NCBI GenBank assembly: GCA_030065755.1
Contig: JASJDA010000039.1
Coordinates: 1 to 32,833 of the forward strand
Reading direction: 5' to 3'
Source of the DNA: Prochloraceae cyanobacterium
GTDB lineage: Bacteria > Cyanobacteriota > Cyanobacteriia > Cyanobacteriales > JASJDA01
Length of the DNA: 32,833 nucleotides
The translations under genes were made by a program, and so were the position numbers. This document shows, piece after piece, positions 7,774 to 17,139 of the stretch. The notes below the pieces were generated by a model. That model was not told the DNA's origin and did no database searches. It saw only the letters and a program-made list of their open reading frames with translations. The first letter of the stretch is position 1. Each line of letters begins with the position of its first letter.

Positions 7774-8487
7774 TTACGCTGCCTCTAGCTTCAGATCTCG
7801 CAAAGCACTAATCTCAACTTCGATCGAGGGGCCCATAGAAGCAGAAACAAACATCGTGCGCCAGTAACGACCCTTGGCACCAGAAGGACGGTTGCGATCG
7901 ATAACTTCTTGTAGAGCCTTCAAGTTAACTAGTAAATCTTCAGCACTGAAGGATGCCTTTCCAAACATAACATGAACGATACCAGTTCTGTCAGCCCTAA
8001 ATTCTTGTTTCCCTGCTTTAAATTCAGCGATCGCCGCTCCTAAGTCCGTAGTGACTGTTCCTCCTTTGGGAGAAGGCATTAAACCGCGAGGGCCGAGCAA
8101 GCGACCTAATCTTGCTACTTTGGGCATCATGTCTGGGGTGGCAATCAAGACCTCGAAATCCATCATTCCTTTTTGGATTTCTTCGATCAATTCTTCTGAG
8201 CCTACTATATCGGCTCCTCCGTTACTAGCTTCTTGTACTTTTTCTCCTCTGGCGATTACTGCTACTCTCACAGTTTGACCTGTTCCTTTGGGAAAAGTTA
8301 CTGTTGTTCTTAACTGTTGGTCTGTGTATTTCGGGTCAATTCCCAAGCGTATGTGAGCTTCAGCAGTTTCGTCAAATTTAGCTGTTGCCGTTTCTTTGAG
8401 CAGTTTAAGTGCTTCAATAGGTTCGTATGCTATTTCTTCTACTTTTGCTTGCGCCTCTCTCATGCGACGCGATAGTTTTTTGGCCAT
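7774..8487 (-). CDS. rplA: 50S ribosomal protein L1
   Basis: The protein has 237 residues, the usual bacterial length, starting [16 protein letters not shown]. The [23 protein letters not shown] segment, the [29 protein letters not shown] signature (about 122-150) and the C-terminal [14 protein letters not shown] are typical. L1 forms the mobile L1 stalk that moves E-site tRNA on the large subunit and can repress its own operon. AAGGAAG precedes the ATG. It follows rplK by 57 bases on the same strand. Confidence 0.98.
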   Translation of the reverse strand: MAKKLSRRMREAQAKVEEIAYEPIEALKLLKETATAKFDETAEAHIRLGIDPKYTDQQLRTTVTFPKGTGQTVRVAVIARGEKVQEASNGGADIVGSEELIEEIQKGMMDFEVLIATPDMMPKVARLGRLLGPRGLMPSPKGGTVTTDLGAAIAEFKAGKQEFRADRTGIVHVMFGKASFSAEDLLVNLKALQEVIDRNRPSGAKGRYWRTMFVSASMGPSIEVEISALRDLKLEAA

Positions 8488-8544
8488 TTTTTCTTCCTTG
8501 GGTCAATAACGAAGCAATGCCTCTCCCCATATCATTTACAAATA

Positions 8545-8970
8545 TTATTCTGTAACAGCTACACCCATGTTGCGGGCGGTACCTTCTACTATTTTCATCG
8601 CTGCCTCAATATCATTGGCATTGAGATCGGGCATTTTGGTTTGAGCGATTTCTTTTAGTTGGTCTTTTGTAATGGTACCTACTTTTTCTTTATTTGGTTG
8701 GCTTGCCCCTTTCTCTATCCCCGCCGCTTTGCGTATTAATACTGATGCTGGTGGGGTTTTGAGAACAAAGGTAAAACTCCGATCTTCAAAAACTGAGATT
8801 TCTACGGGAATGACCATTCCTGCTTGGTCTGCAGTTTTAGCGTTGTATTCCTTACAAAAGGCCATAATATTAACCCCGTGTTGACCCAGTGCTGGGCCTA
8901 CTGGAGGCGCTGGATTTGCTTTTCCAGCCGGAAGCGCTAATTTAATTAGCGCTACAACTTTTTTTGCCAT
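8545..8970 (-). CDS. rplK: 50S ribosomal protein L11
   Basis: The protein has 141 residues, full length. The proline-rich N-terminal domain ([23 protein letters not shown]) and the C-terminal rRNA-binding domain ending GTARNMGV are clear. L11 binds the GTPase centre of 23S rRNA with the L10-L12 stalk. It lies 158 bases downstream of nusG and 57 bases upstream of rplA, so it probably shares a transcript with at least rplA. Confidence 0.98.
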   Translation of the reverse strand: MAKKVVALIKLALPAGKANPAPPVGPALGQHGVNIMAFCKEYNAKTADQAGMVIPVEISVFEDRSFTFVLKTPPASVLIRKAAGIEKGASQPNKEKVGTITKDQLKEIAQTKMPDLNANDIEAAMKIVEGTARNMGVAVTE

Positions 8971-9129
8971 CTACTTACAATATTTCTATGTTTTTAATTT
9001 AGTGCAATTGACGAGCCGCCTCAAAAGCCCCCTAAGACACGGCAAGCACTTGGTACAGTCTATTATCTTAATACAGTTTCAGTTATTCTTGCCACCTGTG
9101 CCATTTTTTGGTTTTAGTTAGCTTTTATT

Positions 9130-9798
9130 TTAATTTTCTCCTTGGCGTTCTCTATTTGCTGCATTTGAACCACCTGTCTTCGATAGATTTTCTATTTGAT
9201 GAAATTCTAATTCTACGGGGGTATCTCGTCCGAATATAGATAGTAGGGCTTTTAACTTACTTCTTTCTGGACTTACTTCTATTACTTCTCCTTCAAAATC
9301 TTTAAATGGCCCAGAGAGAACTAAAATTTTGTCTCCCACTGCCATATCTATTTTGACAACTGGCTCTTGTCCTTCAGCTTGTTTGAATATTCTTTCTACT
9401 TCTGAGAAGGAAAGTGGTACGGGTTTTACGTGTCCCCTTCCTCGTCCGTAACGACGTTTTTGTTCTGCTCCGACAAAATTAATTACGTTAGGAGTATTTT
9501 TTACTACTTGCCAAGCTTCGTCGTCCATTACCATCTGTACCAAAACGTAACCTGGAAAAACTTTTTCTTCCCCGTGTTGACGCGAACCGTCTTTGCGAAT
9601 TTTTACTGTTGCTGTTTGGGGTATTTGTATCTGAAAGATTCTATCTGCTACATCTAAAGTGCGAATTCGCTGCTCTAGATTAGTTTTTACACGTTTTTCA
9701 CAGCCAGATGCTACCTGTACTGCATACCAGCGAGCGTTTTTGACTCTCTGCTGTTTCTCTTCGTTTTTTTCTTGCGAGTTATCCTCCGAAAAACTCAT
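9130..9798 (-). CDS. nusG: Transcription termination/antitermination factor NusG
   Basis: From the ATG at 9798 the protein has 222 residues. An acidic, lysine-rich N-terminal extension (about 1-22) precedes the NGN domain (NARWYAVQVASGCEKRVKTNL onward), which binds RNA polymerase. A KOW domain follows, with GDKILVLSGPFKDFEGEV near 155-172. The frame is open upstream to a start at 9822, but the ATG at 9798 overlaps the secE stop (TGATG), a classic translational-coupling arrangement, and gives the expected N-terminus. NusG promotes elongation and couples transcription with translation or Rho. It is in the secE-nusG-rplK order. Confidence 0.95.
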   Translation of the reverse strand: MSFSEDNSQEKNEEKQQRVKNARWYAVQVASGCEKRVKTNLEQRIRTLDVADRIFQIQIPQTATVKIRKDGSRQHGEEKVFPGYVLVQMVMDDEAWQVVKNTPNVINFVGAEQKRRYGRGRGHVKPVPLSFSEVERIFKQAEGQEPVVKIDMAVGDKILVLSGPFKDFEGEVIEVSPERSKLKALLSIFGRDTPVELEFHQIENLSKTGGSNAANRERQGEN

Positions 9799-10040
9799 CA
9801 GAAAACCTGCTGCGCTCCCCAACTGAATAAACTATCAACTAAATAAATTACGGTTGATACTAATATTACCATTAATATCACAGCTGTTGACTCACTGAGT
9901 AACTGCTGTCTAGAGGGCCAAACTACTTTTTCTAGTTCTTGTTTGGTTTGATCTACAAAATCACTCACCCCTGATTTACTTTTTGTTTCTTTTTTCTCTA
10001 CTTTGACGTTTTCTTTTCCGATCGCATTTTTTTTAGCCAC
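9798..10040 (-). CDS. secE: Preprotein translocase subunit SecE
   Basis: The protein has 80 residues, the short single-helix form found in cyanobacteria. A lysine-rich cytoplasmic N-terminus (about 1-28) leads into the conserved amphipathic stretch FVDQTKQELEKVVWPSRQQL and one membrane helix (about 51-73). SecE clamps SecY in the translocon. Its stop codon overlaps the nusG start by one base. The tRNA-Trp gene lies 136 bases upstream on the same strand. Confidence 0.95.
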   Translation of the reverse strand: MAKKNAIGKENVKVEKKETKSKSGVSDFVDQTKQELEKVVWPSRQQLLSESTAVILMVILVSTVIYLVDSLFSWGAQQVF

Positions 10041-10176
10041 TTATGCATACCCTCCCCAAAGCTAGCTTCCTCTTTTGACAACTACATACAAGTCTAGCTG
10101 AAAGTTAGTTTTTAGAGCAAAGATTGCCTCTCGATCGCCTCTCTTCACTCTAAAACCTTTCAACTCTGCTTGTATA

Positions 10177-10249
10177 CGCGCCCTGGAGGACTTGAACCCC
10201 CGACATCAGGTTTTGGAGACCTGCGTTCTACCAACTGAACTAAGGACGC
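10177..10249 (-). tRNA. trnW: tRNA-Trp (anticodon CCA)
   Basis: The 73-base gene folds as a complete cloverleaf: acceptor stem GCGTCCT paired with AGGGCGC (one T-G pair), D arm with TTCAGTTGGTAGAA, anticodon stem CAGGT/ACCTG with the loop presenting CCA, and T arm GGGGGTTCAAGTCCTCC. The discriminator base is G, as expected for tRNA-Trp. No CCA end is encoded. It lies between rplS and secE, its usual place in cyanobacteria. Confidence 0.97.
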
Positions 10250-10345
10250 ATAATCTAGTATTGTAGCTTATGGTTTTGGTTTCGCTTGCTTTACTATATC
10301 ATAAATTGTTGCGAGGGATCTGTATTTTTGCGCAGCTATGGGAAC

Positions 10346-10708
10346 TTAGGTACGACGATCGAAACGTTGTTGAATGCGAGTTGCTTTTCCAGCTCTTTGT
10401 CTCAGGTAATATAGCTTTGCTCTTCGCACTTTACCCCGACGTACGATTTTAATATTAGCGATTCTAGGGGAGTGAATTAAGAATACTCTTTCTACACCTA
10501 CTCCTTGAAATACTTTTCTTACTGTAATGGTTTCGTTAATACCGCCATTTCGTTTAGCTATAACCGTGCCTTCATAGGGTTGGACTCTTTCTTTGCCACC
10601 TTCTCGAATTCGCACCCCTACTTTAATCGTGTCGCCAACGTGAATCTCTGGCAATTTATCTTTCAGTTGTTCTGCTTCTATTGAGTGAATTATTTCTTGC
10701 CCTTTCAT
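10346..10708 (-). CDS. rplS: 50S ribosomal protein L19
   Basis: The protein has 120 residues. [34 protein letters not shown] and [15 protein letters not shown] are the conserved L19 core, and the basic [11 protein letters not shown] tail is also typical. L19 sits at the 30S-50S interface. It is the first gene of the minus-strand cluster leading through tRNA-Trp and secE to rplL. It follows the pstS terminator, so it probably has its own promoter in the 115-base gap. No Shine-Dalgarno sequence is visible. Confidence 0.97.
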   Translation of the reverse strand: MKGQEIIHSIEAEQLKDKLPEIHVGDTIKVGVRIREGGKERVQPYEGTVIAKRNGGINETITVRKVFQGVGVERVFLIHSPRIANIKIVRRGKVRRAKLYYLRQRAGKATRIQQRFDRRT

Positions 10709-10763
10709 TTTTATAATAAAAAACTCACAATTTATTATTGTACCTTATATTTTTCTGTTAGTC

Positions 10764-10800
10764 AAAAAAAAGTAGGGCAATAGTTATTACTCGCCCTACT
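10764..10800 (-). terminator. Rho-independent terminator of pstS
   Basis: AGTAGGGC (10771-10778) pairs with GCCCTACT (10793-10800) in a perfect eight-base stem with a 14-base loop. On the minus strand the stem is followed at once by TTTTTTTGAC. It lies 23 bases after the pstS stop codon and separates pstS from rplS. Confidence 0.85.
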
Positions 10801-10823
10801 CCCTGACTAATTAAAAGCTTTCT

Positions 10824-11906
10824 TTACTTCTTAACTTCAATTTTTTCTAAAGATTCTTTTACTTTTTCTACAACATTTTCGGGTAAAGGAATATAGCCTA
10901 ATTCTTCAGAAACTTTTTGACCGTCTGTAAGTGCCCAAGTAACAACTTCTTTGAAAGCATCGACTTTAGCTTGGTCTTCGTATTTTTGGTAAGCTAAAAT
11001 CCAAGTGTAAGTGACGATCGGATAAGATTCGGCTCCTTCTGGGTCAGTAATAAATGCCCGTAGATTGTCTGGTAATTTTACTGCTTTGAGAGTATCGGAA
11101 GCAGATTTAGTAGAAGGAGTAACAAATTGACCTGATTGATTTTCTAAGCTAGCATAAGGGATACCTTGCTGTTTGGCATAGCCAAATTCAAGATAACCAA
11201 TTGCACCCTCTGTGTTTTTCACTTGCGCCGTCACACCTTCATTTCCTTTAGCACCCACAAAGCTTGATTTTGAAGGCCATTGTACGGATTTACCTTCGCC
11301 GATCGTATTTTTCCAGTCTTCGCTAATGGCACTTAGATGCTTAGTAAATACTCCTGTAGTTCCGCTACCGTCCGAACGATGAACTACGGTTATTTCTTTT
11401 TCTGGTAATTTGACATCTTTGTTGTCTTTGACGATCGCGGGGTCATTCCACTTGGTGATTTTGCCTAGCAAGATATTTACGTAAGTGTCTCTTGAAAGCT
11501 TGAGTTCGTCGACTCCAGGTAGATTGTAGGCTAAAACAATACTTCCTGCTGTCATAGGCAGTAATATTACCCCTCTTTCGATCGCAGCAATTTCTTCGTC
11601 ATTCATTGCCACGTCGCTAGCGCCAAAGTCAACAGTTTTTTGGGTAAATTGTTCTATACCAGCCCCACTACCAACTGATTGATATTCGACTTCTACGTTG
11701 GGGTTGATTTCATTGTACTTTTTAAACCAACGCTGATACAAAGGAGCTGGGAAAGAAGCCCCTGCACCAGTGAGGCGAACGGATTGGCCTGATTTCTCCC
11801 CACCTTCGTTAGTTGTTTCCGATCCACAGGCTGTTACTGTTATTAGAGATACAGCAAGTAAAGGAGCTAGCCAAACCCGCTTTTTTGTGGTAATTCTAGA
11901 ACGCAT
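10824..11906 (-). CDS. pstS: Phosphate ABC transporter substrate-binding protein PstS
   Basis: The protein has 360 residues. The N-terminus carries a lipoprotein signal with lipobox VTAC and C27 as the lipidation site. Phosphate-binding segments are all present: TGAGASFPAPLY at 46-57, SVGSGAGIEQF at 77-87, DFGASDVAM at 93-101 and HRSDGSGTT at 176-184. It captures orthophosphate in the periplasm for the Pst transporter. No pstC, pstA or pstB follows; a terminator and rplS do instead. This is therefore a solitary binding protein that must serve a transporter elsewhere, or a SphX-like second copy. I saw no convincing Pho box in the upstream 100 bases. Confidence 0.95.
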   Translation of the reverse strand: MRSRITTKKRVWLAPLLAVSLITVTACGSETTNEGGEKSGQSVRLTGAGASFPAPLYQRWFKKYNEINPNVEVEYQSVGSGAGIEQFTQKTVDFGASDVAMNDEEIAAIERGVILLPMTAGSIVLAYNLPGVDELKLSRDTYVNILLGKITKWNDPAIVKDNKDVKLPEKEITVVHRSDGSGTTGVFTKHLSAISEDWKNTIGEGKSVQWPSKSSFVGAKGNEGVTAQVKNTEGAIGYLEFGYAKQQGIPYASLENQSGQFVTPSTKSASDTLKAVKLPDNLRAFITDPEGAESYPIVTYTWILAYQKYEDQAKVDAFKEVVTWALTDGQKVSEELGYIPLPENVVEKVKESLEKIEVKK

Positions 11907-12391
11907 ATTTTTTAATCTATAATTCTTTATCTTTTATTTAGATTATCTAATAATAGTCACTTACACAATTAATTTTCACACCAGATTTTTGTGAGTTGAG
12001 GCACAGTTAGGGGTCATATAAATTCCGTTTAATTAATCATAAATCCCGTAACAGGGAGCAGGGAGCAGGGAGATTAAAATCTCTGGCTTTGTTTCAAATC
12101 TATAAATTCATTGCAAATAAACAACTTCAAAAACTCCCCTAAGCTCCCCTACCCAGCCCATGCTTGTTGGGGAAAAAATAAAAACTCTTAACCGAACAGT
12201 ATTGGGGAGAGGGGGTGATAGGGAAACGCAAGAAAAATAAGTTAACAAACAGACTGTTCTCATAACATTAAGGGGAAAGAGATTTAATTTCCTCTTTCCC
12301 CTTTTCCCAACTTTTGCCAGCTGCGAGGCAGGGAAAAAGTTAGTGGAATTGAATTTTCCTTTCTCTTTTTCCCTTTCTCTTTCTTAATTGA
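11907..12391. other. Gene-free stretch between pstS and the porin gene
   Basis: The 485 bases hold no supported gene. Near 12054-12073 is a short run of GGGAGCA-type heptamers. A twelve-pair perfect stem, AAGGGGAAAGAG (12270-12281) with CTCTTTCCCCTT (12292-12303), lies about 90 bases past the porin stop codon. It may be the porin's 3' hairpin, although no uridine run follows on the minus strand. The pstS promoter must lie at the left end of the stretch. Confidence 0.5.
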
Positions 12392-14473
12392 CTAGAACTT
12401 GAATGTAGTTCGTATCGATCCTACTACTACAGTATCGTTATCGCTGTTTTGGTTGGGATTAAACACCGCATAGGCACCTGGTGTAATCACGAAACGAGTA
12501 CCAATTGGGATTCGATACTGACCTTCGACGAAGATAGGAACGTCGTCCGAACCAGTCAAAGTTCTTCTGTCGGGAGTATAAGGAGCAACGCCAGTGATTA
12601 AACCGAGAACGCTACCTTCTATGCCCAGATCTAGGAAGGCAAAGTGGATAGCTCCGTTATAAATAGATTCTGTGTCGCCTCTGCGTCTATTCGCACCTAA
12701 TTCATTGCGAATAGCGTTTCTTTCACCAGGGGTGAGAGGTACAGCAAGAGCGTTATTTAACGCGTCTATTCCTAAAAATGCATCGCTAGGTCGACCACCT
12801 CCTTCAGCGATCGCGTTCACCCAACCAAACCAACCGCCTACGTTAAATCGCTCGGTAGCTCTCCAACTAGCTTGAAGACCGACGCGATCGGCAGAAGCAG
12901 CAAAAGTTTCCCTGATATCGTATTCTGCTGGTGCGCCTGCTGCTACCGCTCCAGGGTTTACTATTTGATAATAAGCAAAAGGATTTTTAGCGTCTTGTGT
13001 ACCGGTGCTACCGGATAAGTTAACAACCGCACCTATGCTGTCCTCGTCTCGGTAACTACGTCCCTCTGTTTCTGGTGCATTATAGAAACTGCGACCGTAG
13101 GATACGGATAGCTCCAAGTTTTCTGTAGGCTCGAAGTTCAACTGAATCGTCGCAGTATAGTCTCCGTTACCAATACCGTCTTTACTGGATGGATCGGCAG
13201 CACCTTCAGTCAAGTAAGCTACGTCTACGCTGAACCAATCAAGTGGTGTTTGCCAGTTGATGCCTAATGATTGAGAGCCTCCAGTCCGATAAATAGCAGG
13301 GTTAAAACGACCGAAACGGCTTAAAGCACCAGTCCCGCTACTTTCAAAGAAGGGGTTCATCGGATTGGAAATGTCGTCAAAATCTACGTCTTGCAGACCT
13401 AGGTGAATTGTGAGACCGTCAACAAATGGTAGTGGCGAACGATACCAGAGTTTGCCGAGTTTGATATCGTTGTCACTTGCATCGCTACTACCAGCATCGT
13501 AGCCCAGACGAGCAGTATCTACACCAGTTGCTATATCGAATCTGGTAACGTTTTTAGCTTCCAAGCGAGTTCTTAAGCGATCGCGACCTGTAAAGCTAGT
13601 GTCTAAATTTAAGCGAGTTCGTTGACTGAGAACAGCCCTGTCTTGTACGTCATCAGGAGCAGCACTAACAACATTGGGGCGGCCAGGACCAAAAAGTATT
13701 CTGTCTATGTTATTGATGGACCTAACTGCTCCACGAACAAATTCGGGTTCTGTCTCACGCGCAACTGAATTTACACGAGGTCTGCCGGGAAGAGTATTAT
13801 CCCTATATTGGAAAACACCTGTGGTATTATCTGTTCCTCCAGAAGCACTGTCACCACCAGCGATATTAAAACTGGCAATTACTTCACCTCTTAACTTGGT
13901 GGTTGTAGAAAACTGGTGGTCTTCTAAGAAGGCAACGCGACCTTCTAGGTCGTCTACCCTTACACCTAAAGCAGCTAATTCAGCTTGAAATTCTTCTAAT
14001 AGTCTTCGCAGCCTGTCAATGTCTTCTCGTAAAACTGCTTCGCTAGAAGCAATCAAACGCTCGATCTGATTTAAACAAGCGTTCAAACCAGCAGCAAATT
14101 CCCAACGAGTTAGGGCGCGGTTGCCTCGGAAGGTGCGGTCTGGATAACCGACGATACAGCCGTAACGTTCGACCAAACTCCGCAGTGCTTCAAATGCCCA
14201 GTCTCCTGGTGAAACGTCTGTTAATTGAAAGACGTTAACTATTTGACCTTGTCCGTTTTGAGCGTCTTGATTGTAGCGTTGAATCTGCTCTAGGATTGGG
14301 GTGCTATCCCCTTGTGAATTGTTTACTGTTTGAGCTAACAGATTATCATTTCTGGTTTCTCGGGCAATTTTGCTTTTAGTTTCAGCAGCTATGGAGCTGT
14401 TAGCAAAAAGTAGCGATACACCGAGCATTGCAGGAGCAACTTTGAGCGCCTGCCACAATATTTTAGACATCAT
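12392..14473 (-). CDS. SLH-domain outer-membrane porin (OprB/SomA type)
   Basis: From the ATG at 14473 the protein has 693 residues; an adjacent ATG at 14470 is equally possible. A GTG further upstream is unlikely because it precedes the GAGGA ribosome binding site. The protein has a signal peptide (MSKILWQALKVAPAMLG, cleavage near SSIAA), one surface-layer-homology domain around 82-140 (VSPGDWAFEALRSLVERYG, then GYPDRTFRGNRALTRWEFA), a coiled coil at about 146-188, and a long beta-barrel ending in phenylalanine (TTFKF), a typical outer-membrane insertion signal. The SLH domain binds peptidoglycan-linked polymer and ties the outer membrane to the wall. Cyanobacterial relatives pass small solutes or inorganic ions. 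Its location between pstS and phoX suggests, but does not prove, a role in phosphate uptake. Confidence 0.93.
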   Translation of the reverse strand: MMSKILWQALKVAPAMLGVSLLFANSSIAAETKSKIARETRNDNLLAQTVNNSQGDSTPILEQIQRYNQDAQNGQGQIVNVFQLTDVSPGDWAFEALRSLVERYGCIVGYPDRTFRGNRALTRWEFAAGLNACLNQIERLIASSEAVLREDIDRLRRLLEEFQAELAALGVRVDDLEGRVAFLEDHQFSTTTKLRGEVIASFNIAGGDSASGGTDNTTGVFQYRDNTLPGRPRVNSVARETEPEFVRGAVRSINNIDRILFGPGRPNVVSAAPDDVQDRAVLSQRTRLNLDTSFTGRDRLRTRLEAKNVTRFDIATGVDTARLGYDAGSSDASDNDIKLGKLWYRSPLPFVDGLTIHLGLQDVDFDDISNPMNPFFESSGTGALSRFGRFNPAIYRTGGSQSLGINWQTPLDWFSVDVAYLTEGAADPSSKDGIGNGDYTATIQLNFEPTENLELSVSYGRSFYNAPETEGRSYRDEDSIGAVVNLSGSTGTQDAKNPFAYYQIVNPGAVAAGAPAEYDIRETFAASADRVGLQASWRATERFNVGGWFGWVNAIAEGGGRPSDAFLGIDALNNALAVPLTPGERNAIRNELGANRRRGDTESIYNGAIHFAFLDLGIEGSVLGLITGVAPYTPDRRTLTGSDDVPIFVEGQYRIPIGTRFVITPGAYAVFNPNQNSDNDTVVVGSIRTTFKF

Positions 14474-14740
14474 CACAATCCTCACACCTAAATGGATTGA
14501 TTCCAGACTCTATCTGTGTCTGGTTTTGTGGCGATCTTCTTTGCTTAACTCAGAGGTAACTTATCAATATAGCGGTTACTTAATAGCAGAGATTTTTACC
14601 ACTTCAGTTATTTGAGAGAAAACAAATTAGCAAACTAATTACGAGCTAATTAGCTCCTGATAAATTTGCCTTTTAATTTCTCCACTCTCGAATATACCCT
14701 GAATCGAAAAAAATAAACTAATATTTTTGTAAAGAATTTT

Positions 14741-14857
14741 TAGCTGTTGGCTATTTGCTGTTGGCTGTTAGCTGTTAGCTGTTTGTTTATAACTCTCTCC
14801 CCACACTTCCCACACTCCCCACACTTCCCCCTCTCCCCCTCTTCCCTGCTCCTCCCT
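14741..14857. repeat. Degenerate heptamer repeats between the porin and phoX genes
   Basis: Positions 14741-14785 hold alternating copies of TGTTGGC, TGTTAGC and TATTTGC. From about 14801 to 14857 there is a C-rich tract of CCCACACTTC-like units that runs up to the phoX stop codon. Both types recur elsewhere in the window (19481-19648 and 28371-28400). They resemble the short tandem repeats scattered between cyanobacterial genes. The 372-base gap (14486-14857) holds no gene otherwise. Confidence 0.7.
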
Positions 14858-17101
14858 CTAGGCAGTAATTATTCGAGAATCAGTTCTCCTAATTGCTACT
14901 ACTGCAGGACGAGGCGGTTGGTTGACTTGTTTGTTAGGCCAATTAGAACCCAAGGGGACTTGACGCTCTTGCATAAATTCCTTATTTGTAGTGGTGCGCA
15001 TATCGAACTTACGCATTTCCATTGCCATATCCTCGCGCATTCCATTTTTTTCTCCAGGATGCTGAATGGAGAGGAAAAGAGTTTTGCGATCGCTGCTAAA
15101 ACAAGGACCAGTCATTTCTGTTTCCATTGGACCGATGGCAAAAGGATAGGCAGTACCTGCATTAGCACCAGAGGTGGGAATAACCCAAGCGGAATTGTTA
15201 CCGAATATACCAGAAATCTGAGTTTGACTGACTGATTTTCCATTTTCGGTGCGGCTAGTTATTTCTTTATTGTTTTTGCTGGTGGAAATGTCTGTCAACA
15301 ACCAGATATTGTCATTGCTGTCAATAGCTAAATTGTCGGGATTGCAAAAACCGAAACCGCCTTCGCATGGCTCTCCTCCCAATGCTAAAATGTTCCAGCG
15401 AAAGGTCATTGCTGCTGGCTCCTCATTGTCTTCTCTCAGACTCACGATCCAGCCAAATTCGTAGGGAGATTCCCCATTTGGTCCTTTAAATATACTCTTA
15501 TCTGGGCCGCCGTCACTACCAGGATAACCAGAGGTAAAGGTAATATATAAGTTCCCGTCTGGAGCAACTACAGTATCTTCTGGACGTGCTGTACAGGTTA
15601 TTCCCGCAGCATTGGCAGCGAAGTGAGCATCTATTAGAATAGCTCCTTGTTGTTCGGTGCGATCGCCTTTGTAGAGGTCGCCGAGGGTTGGGAATTGTTT
15701 TTTATATTCTATTACCTCAGCATCGCTGGTAATTTGAACTATACTGCCAGCTGAGCGATCGGGGTTGGGTAAGGGTACCATCCCCACATCTTCTTTACCT
15801 ACAACTTGACTGGGTAACACTGGGTCTACGGGAGTGTTAGGATTTAAAGCAATCCAGCGTCCGGTACCGTCGGGATTGAATTTGGCTCCGTAAAGCATGC
15901 CGTCTTCAAAGAGACGAGAGTTATCTTTAGACTGGGGGTTACTCACTTCTTGAGTCGAGACGAATTTGTAGAGGTGTCCCCCTCGGCGATCGCACCCAGA
16001 ATAGACTGCTAATTGCTTTCCTGCAATTACTTTCAAGCCAAAGGCTTCGTGACGAAAGCGTCCTAACCAAGTATGTTTGGTGCCGTAGTCGTTGGGGTTT
16101 GTCGGATCTACTTCGACCATCCAACCGTATTTGTTCCCTGCTAAACCAAATACGTTTGCTCTTCCGTCTACTTCCTTGTCGTTAATTATAAAGGGTTTTT
16201 GAGAAGGATCTAAAGAAGACCCGTCAGCCATTACTGTTTCTGGTACTTGGTCTTGGAAGTTTTCTTCTGCACTCAATACTGTCCCCCAAGGTGTGGTCCC
16301 CCCAGCACAATTTTGAAATGTTCCGATTATTTTGTCTCCCAGTCCGTCTTCGTAGCCTTCTTTATTAGTTTTAGTAAAAATAGCTACAGCAGGACCAGTG
16401 GTTTTGAGGTAATTTCCGTCTTTTAAACCAGAAATCCCAGTAATGCGGCGATCGCTACTAGAAAAAGTTCTCTCCCAACTGCCGTCAGGGTTGTGACGCA
16501 AGGACATAACGCCAATTCCTTGGTCAATTAAGCCTTCAGCAGAGATTTCTCTAATTTTAGCTTTGAGGGGATTGTTATTTGAAAGAGCAAAGGCGTTTAT
16601 TTTTCCTTGACTTTTGGCTGCGACTGCTTTTACTTCTTCAAAGGGTAAAGACTTTCCTATAACTATAGGGTAAGTCTGCATCCAGGTTTTGCCACTGATA
16701 TACTCGAAGTTAATTGTTAAAAATCCTTCGTTGGGGCTGGTTTCGACGTAGGATAAATAATCGTTGTTGTAGCCAAAGCGAGAATTTCCTAAACGATCGC
16801 CCCACGCTCCAATAACATCGTAGGTATAACCTTCTGGTAAGATGAGGTCGTCTTTGACTTCGTAGCTACTGTAAGCTAATTTCTCTTGTTGGGAAGTCAT
16901 GCGCTCGGTAGTTAAAGGAATTGGCAGTTTTACTGGTTTAAAACTCAATCCTTCGATCGTCTTAGAAGCATAATTGGGAGAAGTACCAGCTATTGCTTCA
17001 TCAGAAAATAGCATCCAATCTTTTTTTCCTGTCGATCCGAGCAAGGTTCCGCCTAAACTAACTCCTAGAAACGTTAAAAAGTTTCGTCGATTGAAATTCA
17101 T
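14858..17101 (-). CDS. phoX: PhoX-family alkaline phosphatase (DUF839), Tat-exported
   Basis: The protein has 747 residues. The N-terminus NRRNFLTFLG is a twin-arginine export signal, fitting export of a folded metal enzyme. The DUF839/PhoX core contains NCAGGTTPWGT at 264-274 followed by SAEENF, the region that supplies the conserved cysteine (C265) and glutamate metal ligands (E279/E280). Further conserved stretches include RFRHEAFG, the YSGCDRRGGHLYKFVS region, and RPEDTVVAPDGNLYITFTSG. PhoX enzymes are calcium/iron phosphomonoesterases made under phosphate limitation in many marine and freshwater bacteria. The stop codon lies at the edge of a C-rich repeat. Its upstream neighbour ends 38 bases away on the same strand. 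The family also contains uncharacterised members, so substrate specificity is inferred. Confidence 0.9.
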   Translation of the reverse strand: MNFNRRNFLTFLGVSLGGTLLGSTGKKDWMLFSDEAIAGTSPNYASKTIEGLSFKPVKLPIPLTTERMTSQQEKLAYSSYEVKDDLILPEGYTYDVIGAWGDRLGNSRFGYNNDYLSYVETSPNEGFLTINFEYISGKTWMQTYPIVIGKSLPFEEVKAVAAKSQGKINAFALSNNNPLKAKIREISAEGLIDQGIGVMSLRHNPDGSWERTFSSSDRRITGISGLKDGNYLKTTGPAVAIFTKTNKEGYEDGLGDKIIGTFQNCAGGTTPWGTVLSAEENFQDQVPETVMADGSSLDPSQKPFIINDKEVDGRANVFGLAGNKYGWMVEVDPTNPNDYGTKHTWLGRFRHEAFGLKVIAGKQLAVYSGCDRRGGHLYKFVSTQEVSNPQSKDNSRLFEDGMLYGAKFNPDGTGRWIALNPNTPVDPVLPSQVVGKEDVGMVPLPNPDRSAGSIVQITSDAEVIEYKKQFPTLGDLYKGDRTEQQGAILIDAHFAANAAGITCTARPEDTVVAPDGNLYITFTSGYPGSDGGPDKSIFKGPNGESPYEFGWIVSLREDNEEPAAMTFRWNILALGGEPCEGGFGFCNPDNLAIDSNDNIWLLTDISTSKNNKEITSRTENGKSVSQTQISGIFGNNSAWVIPTSGANAGTAYPFAIGPMETEMTGPCFSSDRKTLFLSIQHPGEKNGMREDMAMEMRKFDMRTTTNKEFMQERQVPLGSNWPNKQVNQPPRPAVVAIRRTDSRIITA

Positions 17102-17139
17102 TTATTATTCCTCGCGGAACGTCGCTATACTTCTACGAA

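Noticed and set aside
11907..12010. Pho box before pstS
   Set aside because: No pair of CTTAACCT-like half sites with the expected spacing could be seen.
14747..15235. Plus-strand frame of 162 codons
   Set aside because: It starts in the heptamer repeats and then runs antisense to the 3' end of phoX; composition is biased and no family is visible.
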